Source: JAHEJJ01 sp965212205 (lineage in GTDB: Bacteria; Bacteroidota; Bacteroidia; Flavobacteriales; Flavobacteriaceae). From it: a stretch of DNA of 14,943 nt. Within the stretch, counting starts at the first letter, position 1; each line of letters begins with the position of its first letter. The notes beneath the pieces are model-generated. The model worked only from the letters and a program-made list of their open reading frames with translations, did no database searches and was not told where the DNA came from. The position numbers were made by a program, and so were the translations under genes. Of the stretch, positions 1 through 5,943 are shown piece by piece. Location: positions 1 to 14,943 of the forward strand of contig CBDBUX010000007.1 of the NCBI GenBank assembly GCA_965212205.1, given 5' to 3'.

Positions 1-249
1 ATAAGCCACCATCTCGGCCTTAGCAATTTCAGAAAATGTATCGATATAGTCCTCGATTGAGCGAATAGGAAAACTGGCAAATTTCCCGTCATCTTCTGGT
101 AATGGAAAGAGGTTTGGGTCTTTAAACTCGAATTTTTGGGTGGCTGCAACCTTGGTTTTTTCTTTCTTCTTTGCGACAGCCGTTCGTTTCTTGGCACCAC
201 AGCCTATCAACAGAAAAGCTGTTATGGCCATAAAAAATAATCTTTTCAT
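1..249 (-). CDS. Glucosaminidase-like lipoprotein, N-terminal part (gene runs off the left edge)
   Basis: Only the first 83 codons are in the window. The protein starts MKRLFFMAITAFLLIGCG, a short lipoprotein signal peptide with the lipobox LIGC, so Cys16 is the likely lipidated residue and the mature protein should be membrane anchored. A lysine-rich linker follows (KKRTAVAKKKEKTK). The last visible residues, SIEDYIDTFSEIAKAEMVAY, resemble the opening of flavobacterial mannosyl-glycoprotein endo-beta-N-acetylglucosaminidase (peptidoglycan hydrolase) domains, which often carry LysM repeats at the C-terminus. The catalytic part is outside the window, so the function rests on this opening only. 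The start codon overlaps the stop of the upstream PLP-enzyme gene as ATGA, which suggests translational coupling in one operon. Confidence 0.7.
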   Translation of the reverse strand, partial: MKRLFFMAITAFLLIGCGAKKRTAVAKKKEKTKVAATQKFEFKDPNLFPLPEDDGKFASFPIRSIEDYIDTFSEIAKAEMVAY

Positions 250-1152
250 AAGCCTATCAATGGCATATTTTTCTTTCTCAACATTTTATTCATCCCTTCT
301 ATACCCTGCAGCCCGCCTGTATGGATCATCAGAATCGATGTTCCGGGTGAAAAAAACCCTTTTTTTATCAAGTCGAACAGCCCAAACATCATCTTACCGG
401 TATATACAGGATCGAGCGGGATTCCGGTTTCTGTTCGGAAATTTATTGATGAACGCAATAAGCTCTTCGCTTATCCGGGCATAACCCCCAAAATGGTAGT
501 CGCCCAATATTCTCCAATTTTCCCCGGATGTAAATTTACGAATATCTTCTTGGAAATTATGGCCTTTTAGGGAAGCAAAACCCAAAACCCTTTGAACTTC
601 TGTACTGGAATTGATCAGGCCGGCTATGGTACCCCCTGTGCCAACAGGGCAACAAACATACCCATACTCAGTGTCCTTTTCTTCAAGTATTTCTTCACAA
701 CCGCGCACCGCCAGGTCGTTAGAACCGCCCTCTGGCAAAAGGTAGCATGCGCCGAATTCTTTCTGTAGGTTATCAATAAAGATCTGCCCGGTTTTATTCC
801 TGTAATCCTCCCGACTGAGAAAGCTGAGTCTCATTCCAGCTGCGGAAGCTGCCTTGAGTGTAGGATTGTCTACCCAAATCTCGGCCAGCTCCTCTCCCCT
901 GATCAGCCCTATGGTATTTAGTCCGGCTTTTTTTCCAGCCAGTGCGGTAGCCAGTATATGATTGGAAAAGGCACCGCCAAAAGTCAGTATTGTATCAAAA
1001 CCTTCCTTAACAGCCTTTTCAAGGTTATATTTTAATTTGAAAAACTTATTGCCGGCAACCGGCAAATGAACGAGGTCTAATCGTTTAATATGAACCCTTA
1101 ATTGCTTTTGAGCGAATATTGGAAGATGCAATGCTTGTGTTGGCCCGACCAC
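246..1152 (-). pseudogene. ACC deaminase / D-cysteine desulfhydrase family PLP enzyme, interrupted by a one-base frameshift
   Basis: This is a fold-type II PLP enzyme related to 1-aminocyclopropane-1-carboxylate deaminase and D-cysteine desulfhydrase, which open cyclopropane amino acids or degrade D-cysteine. AGNKFFKL near residue 36 matches the PLP-lysine motif GNKxRKL, GGAFSNHI matches the substrate-site GGxxSNH, and PVGTGGTIAG is a PLP phosphate-binding glycine loop. The first frame runs 1152 to 394 and ends after a foreign tail, PNRNRNPARSCIYR. The correct C-terminus, RTETGIPLDPVYTGKMMFG and then MIHTGG, lies in the +1 frame and ends at 246. The frames join at AAATTTCCG (positions 444-436), where one T too many explains the break. 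Correcting it gives 301 residues, the usual family length. The start is a GTG at 1152, just after the upstream stop; an ATG is lacking, so the start is uncertain. It may be a real pseudogene, a sequencing error or a recoded gene. Confidence 0.8.
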
Positions 1153-1155
1153 CGT

Positions 1156-1494
1156 TTACGAATTAAGTGATCTGAGGTATCGGAGAAACCCCATCGGGGA
1201 ACGTTGTTCTAAATAATTCAGATTCTTTTCATTAAAATACGCCTCCCGTTCGAAACTGATATTCTGATATGCCCGGTAAAAATCCAGATAGAGAATAGAT
1301 CTCAGCAGCCACTCGGTGATATAAAACAAATAGAACGGCACGATAAGGAGTTCTTTTTGCTGTTGAAGATGGATCCTTTCATGATTGATCAGTACCTGAT
1401 CTTTCTTGAGTTCCTGATGCTTTAAGAATATAAAGGGCCAGAGGGACAAGCCCACATAATTTCTATAAAATAAGTGTCTGAACACTAAAATCAT
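1156..1494 (-). CDS. Small membrane protein with HExxH and FEREAY motifs (minimal gluzincin-like)
   Basis: A 112-residue protein from the ATG at 1494; the frame is open further upstream, but the extra 37 residues look non-coding and AAAGG lies four bases before this ATG. It carries INHERIHLQQQ, in which HERIH (residues 38-42) fits the zinc-protease HExxH pattern. A hydrophobic segment follows at about 51-69, and FEREAY at 81-86 could supply a third zinc ligand, as in gluzincin metallopeptidases. Similar short proteins occur in Flavobacteriaceae, usually annotated as hypothetical. Metal binding and proteolysis are inferred from the motifs alone. Its stop is three bases from the start of the PLP-enzyme gene, so the two and the downstream lipoprotein gene are probably cotranscribed. 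TAATTTTA at 1538-1531 on the minus strand is a weak -7 candidate. Confidence 0.65.
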   Translation of the reverse strand: MILVFRHLFYRNYVGLSLWPFIFLKHQELKKDQVLINHERIHLQQQKELLIVPFYLFYITEWLLRSILYLDFYRAYQNISFEREAYFNEKNLNYLEQRSPMGFLRYLRSLNS

Positions 1495-1651
1495 CGTGCC
1501 TTTACAACGCTTTTTATTGGTTGAGATTGTTAAAATTAATGATTTACTACCAAAATGCCCAGCGGGAATTGTTGAATATATCTTTAACCTGTCCTCGGCA
1601 ACCACCTTAGACCAACTTAGAGTGTCCCATATATGTCATTCGCTAAAATCT

Positions 1652-1659
1652 TACCTTTA
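1652..1659 (+). promoter_or_regulatory. Candidate -7 promoter box (TACCTTTA), possible leaderless transcript
   Basis: TACCTTTA matches seven of the eight positions of the Bacteroidota -7 consensus TAnnTTTG, counting the two free positions. It ends only six bases before the ATG at 1666, so a transcript from it would be nearly leaderless. I see no convincing TTG at the -33 position. Confidence 0.35.
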
Positions 1660-1665
1660 CGCTCA

Positions 1666-1818
1666 ATGAAAAAGCATATCCCCCTGGAAGATGGTGATTA
1701 CTATCTTTCCGAAGAAGGTTACAGGGTGTTTACCCGCCAGTATCATCTTAAAAGAGGATACTGCTGCGAGAGTAATTGTCGCCACTGTCCTTATGGGTAT
1801 GATGGTCGTATAAATTAG
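1666..1818 (+). CDS. DUF5522-like cysteine-cluster small protein
   Basis: A 50-residue protein starting MKKHIPLEDGDYYLSEEGY. Its C-terminal half holds RGYCCESNCRHCPYGYDGR, a compact CC-x3-C-x2-CPY cluster typical of the uncharacterised DUF5522 family found in bacteria and eukaryotes. The four closely spaced cysteines suggest a bound metal or Fe-S centre, which is inference. An in-frame ATG at 1633 would add 11 residues, but the family usually begins close to the MKKxIPL segment and the -7 box lies between the two ATGs, so I choose 1666. It is divergent from the HExxH gene and separated from the downstream lipoprotein gene by 85 bases. Its function is unknown. Confidence 0.75.
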   Translation: MKKHIPLEDGDYYLSEEGYRVFTRQYHLKRGYCCESNCRHCPYGYDGRIN

Positions 1819-1826
1819 GGTTTAGA

Positions 1827-1851
1827 TTGGGCCTCTTCGGCATAATATTTG
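1827..1851 (+). promoter_or_regulatory. Weak candidate promoter upstream of the DUF4136-like gene
   Basis: AATATTTG at 1844-1851 differs from TAnnTTTG only at the first base, and TTG lies at 1827-1829. The 14-base spacing is shorter than the usual 19-20, so support is weak. It lies 52 bases before the ATG at 1904, in the only space available for a promoter. Confidence 0.25.
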
Positions 1852-1903
1852 TGCCTCTTTTCCATACTAAAAAGGCTTACTAACCCAATAAAAATAAAGT
1901 GTT

Positions 1904-2479
1904 ATGAAAACAATAAAATGGTTAATGCTGCCGGTTCTGGCAACTTTGATCTTTACTTCCTGTAATTCGGTGAAAGTGCTTTCTGATTATGACCGGGAGG
2001 CAGATTTTACCACCTATAAGAGTTATGCCTTTTATAAGACAGGAATAGACCAGGCACAGATTTCCGATCTGGATAAAAAGAGAATTCTACGGGCTATAGA
2101 GTATGAAATGGGTGCGCGAGGATTCATTAAATCTAAGAGCCCGGATATACTTGTCAGCATCTTCACCCGTGAAAGAGAACAGGTCGATGTATATAATTAC
2201 CCCTACGGATGGGGATGGGGATGGGGATGGGGCTACTGGGGCTATTACTCTCCCTACTACTGGGGGCCTGCCTATTACGGCCCTGCAGTAAGCACCAGCA
2301 CAGAGGGCTCGCTTTATATCGATCTGATCGATGCCAAAAGCAAACAGCTGGTGTGGCAGGGAAAAGGATCGGGAACTCTCAATAAATCCAAAAAAATCGA
2401 AAAAAAGGAGCAGCAAATCCGTCTGTTTGTGTCGGAAATATTGCAGCAATATCCACCAAATGCGGTTGCCTCAAACTAA
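1904..2479 (+). CDS. DUF4136-like lipoprotein with a Gly-Trp repeat
   Basis: A 191-residue predicted lipoprotein. The signal peptide MKTIKWLMLPVLATLIFTSC ends with a lipobox-like FTSC, making Cys20 the probable lipidation site. The following segment, VKVLSDYDREADFTTYKSYAF, is the usual opening of DUF4136 proteins, which are envelope lipoproteins of unknown role. Residues 102-124 are rich in Gly, Trp and Tyr and include four GW dipeptides in a row, encoded by a GGATGG tandem repeat. The C-terminal part (LYIDLIDAKSKQLVWQGKGSG, then a KSKKIEKKEQQIR stretch) also fits the family. The leader before the ATG is A-rich with no Shine-Dalgarno site, normal for this phylum. A strong terminator follows the stop, so the gene ends its own transcription unit. 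Confidence 0.85.
   Translation: MKTIKWLMLPVLATLIFTSCNSVKVLSDYDREADFTTYKSYAFYKTGIDQAQISDLDKKRILRAIEYEMGARGFIKSKSPDILVSIFTREREQVDVYNYPYGWGWGWGWGYWGYYSPYYWGPAYYGPAVSTSTEGSLYIDLIDAKSKQLVWQGKGSGTLNKSKKIEKKEQQIRLFVSEILQQYPPNAVASN
2207..2232 (+). repeat. GGATGG tandem repeat with four GGGG runs (G-quadruplex-type motif)
   Basis: Four GGATGG units are followed by GG. This gives GGGG at 2211-2214, 2217-2220, 2223-2226 and 2229-2232, each pair separated by AT, which is the canonical four-tract G-quadruplex pattern on the coding strand. It encodes alternating Gly and Trp inside the DUF4136-like lipoprotein. Confidence 0.9.
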
Positions 2480-2486
2480 GAACCAC

Positions 2487-2521
2487 CTGCCCTGAATTGC
2501 TAATTCAGGGCAGTTTTTTTT
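2487..2521 (+). terminator. Rho-independent terminator after the DUF4136-like gene
   Basis: CTGCCCTGAATT at 2487-2498 pairs perfectly over 12 bases with AATTCAGGGCAG at 2502-2513, leaving a GCT loop, and is followed by eight T residues. It begins seven bases after the lipoprotein stop and separates that gene from the hydroxylase. Confidence 0.92.
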
Positions 2522-2522
2522 G

Positions 2523-2530
2523 TACCTTTA
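2523..2530 (+). promoter_or_regulatory. Candidate -7 box for the aromatic amino acid hydroxylase
   Basis: TACCTTTA sits directly after the terminator and 20 bases before the ATG at 2551, the only place for a promoter of this gene. It differs from TAnnTTTG at the last base. The nearest upstream TTG (2497-2499) is 23 bases away and inside the terminator stem, so the -33 element is doubtful. Confidence 0.35.
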
Positions 2531-2550
2531 TTACACTAAAAAATTGGCCG

Positions 2551-4305
2551 ATGTCTTACGAGAGTAATCCCATTCTTGACAAACTTCCTGAACATCTTAA
2601 ACAGTTCATCAAACCTCAGGATTACGAGGACTATTCGGCCATCGACCAGGCGGTTTGGCGATACGTCATGAGGAAAAACGTGGACTACCTCAGTACTGTG
2701 GCTCATGAATCCTATACCGAAGGCTTAAATAAAACTGGAATTTCTATCGACCATATCCCGAATATGTACGGGATGAATCGTATTCTAAAGGAAATTGGCT
2801 GGGCAGCGGTAGCGGTAGATGGATTTATTCCTCCGGCCGCTTTTATGGAATTCCAGGCATATAACGTACTGGTCATTGCTTCCGATATCAGACAATTGGA
2901 GCATATCGAATATACACCGGCACCGGATATCATCCACGAAGGGGCAGGGCATGCACCCATTATCGCAAACCCCGAATACGCCGAATATCTCCGTCGTTTT
3001 GGTGAAATAGGTTGTAAGGCGATATCAAGCGCGAAAGATTATGAGCTATACGATGCGGTTCGCCACCTCTCCATAATCAAGGAAGCGCCAGGCACACCTC
3101 AGGAAGACATCGAAAAAGCCGAAAAAGAAATCGAAGTTTTGCAGGATAACATGGGAGAACCCAGTGAAATGGCGCTTATTCGAAACCTGCACTGGTGGAC
3201 GGTCGAATATGGTTTGATCGGAGCAATGGAAGACCCTAAAATCTACGGGGCTGGCTTGCTATCGTCTATTGGCGAAAGTGCCTGGTGCATGACCGACGAG
3301 GTAAAAAAAACATCCTATTCTATCGAGGCAGCACATACTTCCTTCGATATCACTAAACCTCAACCCCAGCTTTTTGTCACCCCGGATTTTGCATATTTGA
3401 GTCAGGTACTTGAAGAATTTGCCAATACCATGGCCTTGCGTAAAGGAGGACTCAGCGGTGTTAAAAAACTAATACATGCCCGGGAGCTGGGTACGGTCGA
3501 ACTAAGTACGGGCATTCAGATCTCTGGCATATTTAGCAGGGTGATAGAAAACGACGGTAAACCGGTCTACATTCAAACCAACGGTCCTACCGCCTTATCG
3601 TACCGGGAAAAAGAATTGGTAGGACACAGTACCGGCCATCATCCGGGAGGTTTTGGAACACCCATCGGGAAACTTAAAGGCATTAACCTGGCTATTGAAG
3701 ATATGAGTCCACGAGATCTCAAAGCCTATAATATCTATGAAGGTGAAAAAGTCTCCCTTGAATTCGAAGGAAAAATCAAAGTTACAGGCGATATTATTAC
3801 CGGCACAAGGAACTTAAGAGGTGAGATCATTCTGATCACGTTCGACAACTGTACAGTTAGCTATAAAGACGAGGTCATCTTTAAACCAGAGCATGGATTC
3901 TACAATATGGCAGTTGGGGTTTCGGTGGTTTCTGCCTTTAATGGCCCTGCAGATCTAAGCAGCTTCGACCTCATCACACACCGGCTATCGTCTAGTACTA
4001 TAAAACCTAACAAATCCGAAACCTATCTCAGGCTGGAACGTTATTATGAACAGATCCGCCATTTCAGGGAAGGCATCAATACCACCATCTCAAGGAATAA
4101 GGTCTTTAAAGAACTCCGGGAAAATTATCCTAACGACTGGCTCTTATCTGTTGAGCTTTATGAATTGGCTAAATCCAATAGTGATCTCGAATTCGCCAAC
4201 CAGATTCAGGATCATCTGGAAGGTGTAAAAAACAACAATCCTCATTTTGGTCATCTTATAGACGATGGTTTAGCTCTTGTGGATCAGCAACTCGTCCGTA
4301 AATAA
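2551..4305 (+). CDS. Aromatic amino acid hydroxylase (phenylalanine 4-monooxygenase type) with long C-terminal extension
   Basis: A 584-residue member of the pterin-dependent, non-haem iron aromatic amino acid hydroxylases, which oxidise phenylalanine to tyrosine with O2 and a reduced pterin. The iron site is visible: PAPDIIHEGAGH supplies His129 and His134, and LHWWTVEYGLI supplies Glu219, the 2-His-1-Glu triad. KIYGAGLLSSIGES (about 230-243) is the conserved segment that follows in the family. The catalytic domain ends near residue 300, so some 280 residues form an extension with no counterpart in the roughly 260-300-residue proteobacterial enzymes; long forms of this kind are, as I recall, common in Bacteroidota. 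I choose the ATG at 2551 because the longer frame starts inside the terminator. It converges with the GSCFA gene, leaving 10 bases between the stops. Phenylalanine is the likeliest substrate, but tryptophan or tyrosine cannot be excluded. Confidence 0.9.
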   Translation: MSYESNPILDKLPEHLKQFIKPQDYEDYSAIDQAVWRYVMRKNVDYLSTVAHESYTEGLNKTGISIDHIPNMYGMNRILKEIGWAAVAVDGFIPPAAFMEFQAYNVLVIASDIRQLEHIEYTPAPDIIHEGAGHAPIIANPEYAEYLRRFGEIGCKAISSAKDYELYDAVRHLSIIKEAPGTPQEDIEKAEKEIEVLQDNMGEPSEMALIRNLHWWTVEYGLIGAMEDPKIYGAGLLSSIGESAWCMTDEVKKTSYSIEAAHTSFDITKPQPQLFVTPDFAYLSQVLEEFANTMALRKGGLSGVKKLIHARELGTVELSTGIQISGIFSRVIENDGKPVYIQTNGPTALSYREKELVGHSTGHHPGGFGTPIGKLKGINLAIEDMSPRDLKAYNIYEGEKVSLEFEGKIKVTGDIITGTRNLRGEIILITFDNCTVSYKDEVIFKPEHGFYNMAVGVSVVSAFNGPADLSSFDLITHRLSSSTIKPNKSETYLRLERYYEQIRHFREGINTTISRNKVFKELRENYPNDWLLSVELYELAKSNSDLEFANQIQDHLEGVKNNNPHFGHLIDDGLALVDQQLVRK

Positions 4306-4315
4306 AGACATTATA

Positions 4316-5260
4316 TCAAAATTGCATAAACGGATATTCCTGCTGTAATTCCCGTATATTTTGCTCCAGACGTTTTTTGAAATTGCTATAGTTTTCCGAT
4401 TCAGCATTAAAGGGGCGATGGTATAATCCTTTATGGATTTTATCAACCTTTTCCATGGTTAGATGACATTCCCGGTCGATCCATGATTCTAAGAATTTTT
4501 GCCAGATATAGTCTATCGCTATTTCATTAGGGTGGACTAAATCTTTCGCGTAAAATCGATAATCCCTGAGTTCATCCATAACAATCTCATAGGAAGGGAA
4601 ATAGGCCAGTCCTGTTGCCGGCAGTAATTGTTGAACTGCTGAGATGAGATGTGCTTTACTCCGTGTATTCTCTGTAAATCCATTTTTCAAATGCCGTACC
4701 GGAGAAATGGTCAATAGGATGGTAATGTCCGGGTTAGCTTTCTGAACAAGCCCGATAGAATGTTTCAGACTTTTAAGTATCTCCTCGATACTCAATAGTT
4801 CTTTTACAAATTCTTTTTGAGGAACTTTATGGCAATTAGCCACGTATTTGCCAGACTGGATATGGCGATACACCCAGGCGGTACCCAGGGTAATTATAAG
4901 GTGGGATGATGCCTTGATTTGTTCATTCGTGCTTTGGAGCGCATGGTTCAAATTCATCAGCATTTTTGCACTCTCGGGGTGGCTCAGGGAAGAATGAGCT
5001 TCAAAACTATGCCACGATCCATCAAGTGAGAACAACTCTTCTTTTAAAAAATCATGCCCACCCAATGCGCGCGATATCAAATTCTCAATGGCAATTGGGT
5101 GAAACAAAATCCCCAGCGGGTTAGAAGTACTCTGAAATTTATAATATTCCAGTTTGCCTGCAATATGCTCTGCAAAACAAGATCCTATAAGAAGGTTATT
5201 ATTCTTATAGGTGATCGTTGGCGACTCCTTTTGTATAGGAATTTCGGTGAAAAGTTTCAT
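4316..5260 (-). CDS. GSCFA-domain protein (SGNH-hydrolase-like)
   Basis: A 314-residue protein with the signature that names the GSCFA family: LLIGSCFAEHI at about residues 23-33, followed by SNPLGILFHP, LGTAWVYR, TISPVRH and DLVHPNEIAIDYIW. The Ser of GSCFA and the Asp240-x-x-His243 pair of DLVH are placed like the nucleophile and the DxxH dyad of SGNH/GDSL esterases. A hydrolase role on acylated carbohydrates is therefore plausible, but I know of no settled function for the family. I use the ATG at 5260 (MKLFTEIPI); an ATG directly before it and an upstream frame extension are possible. No signal peptide is apparent. It follows the DUF6090-like gene by 16 bases and is the last gene of the alaS unit. 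Confidence 0.85.
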   Translation of the reverse strand: MKLFTEIPIQKESPTITYKNNNLLIGSCFAEHIAGKLEYYKFQSTSNPLGILFHPIAIENLISRALGGHDFLKEELFSLDGSWHSFEAHSSLSHPESAKMLMNLNHALQSTNEQIKASSHLIITLGTAWVYRHIQSGKYVANCHKVPQKEFVKELLSIEEILKSLKHSIGLVQKANPDITILLTISPVRHLKNGFTENTRSKAHLISAVQQLLPATGLAYFPSYEIVMDELRDYRFYAKDLVHPNEIAIDYIWQKFLESWIDRECHLTMEKVDKIHKGLYHRPFNAESENYSNFKKRLEQNIRELQQEYPFMQF

Positions 5261-5276
5261 CATTATAAGAACTTGT

Positions 5277-5936
5277 TTACAAACAGACATCCATATTCCC
5301 GAGCATAGCCTGGTAACTCTGCTCGAGCTGGGCGCCTAACTGGCGCATAAATTCCAGAATTCTGAGCATACGATCGATCTCCTGATTTTGTAATGCCTCT
5401 GAAGATTTATCAATCTCTACCTGTACCAGTTGTTGCACATTGTACATAGTTTCCAGATCATAGAGGCACTCAAATCCAAGATCATTGGCAATATCAAGTT
5501 CTTTTGTGGTCTCCCAGGCAATATCGGAAAGCGCGGCCAGTTCAAGATTGATAAAGGTTTCCCCTTCATAGCCATAGAGCCCTTCTCTCTTGTACACCGA
5601 ATCCTTTAAGGTAAAGAAGCCCGGAAATGAGTTCAAATACGCATGCATTTTTTCAGGAGTAGTTACGGTACCCTTATAACCAGGGCTTACCAAGCCTCGA
5701 AATGCCATTATTGCAGGGGCGATATCACTGTTTTTGTCCCTGGCATCCGTGAGTTCGGCAAGATTCTGCTCGATCTCTTCCCGTATCTTGACCACAGCCT
5801 CCTCCTTACGCTGATCGATTTTCTGCTGACTATTCCAGTTATCGAACCAAATAGCCATGGTAATTCCCAGGAAAATTAACAGAACCTCCCCGACGATATA
5901 TTTCCAGTTCATAGACTTTAGTCTAAAAGCTCTCAT
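5277..5936 (-). CDS. DUF6090-like single-span membrane protein
   Basis: A 219-residue protein with one membrane span near the N-terminus (KYIVGEVLLIFLGITMAIWF, about residues 12-31), followed by DNWNSQQKIDQRKEE and a mostly helical, charged region. The GExxLIFxGI...A...NWN pattern is the hallmark of the Bacteroidota family DUF6090, whose members share this anchor and vary in the soluble part. The N-terminus is probably cytoplasmic (basic residues before the span) with the bulk outside, by inference. It starts seven bases after the alaS stop and is followed closely by the GSCFA gene, so cotranscription is likely. An alternative start is the ATG eight codons downstream (MNWKYIVGE). Its function is unknown. 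Confidence 0.75.
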   Translation of the reverse strand: MRAFRLKSMNWKYIVGEVLLIFLGITMAIWFDNWNSQQKIDQRKEEAVVKIREEIEQNLAELTDARDKNSDIAPAIMAFRGLVSPGYKGTVTTPEKMHAYLNSFPGFFTLKDSVYKREGLYGYEGETFINLELAALSDIAWETTKELDIANDLGFECLYDLETMYNVQQLVQVEIDKSSEALQNQEIDRMLRILEFMRQLGAQLEQSYQAMLGNMDVCL

Positions 5937-5943
5937 CTGAGTC

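Noticed and set aside
140..484. A plus-strand frame of 114 codons
   Set aside because: It is antisense to the lipoprotein and PLP-enzyme genes, both of which carry family motifs on the minus strand.
2087..2449. A 120-codon open frame on the minus strand with a Pro-Ser repeat
   Set aside because: It is the antisense of the DUF4136-like gene; the repeat is simply the complement of the GGATGG tandem units.
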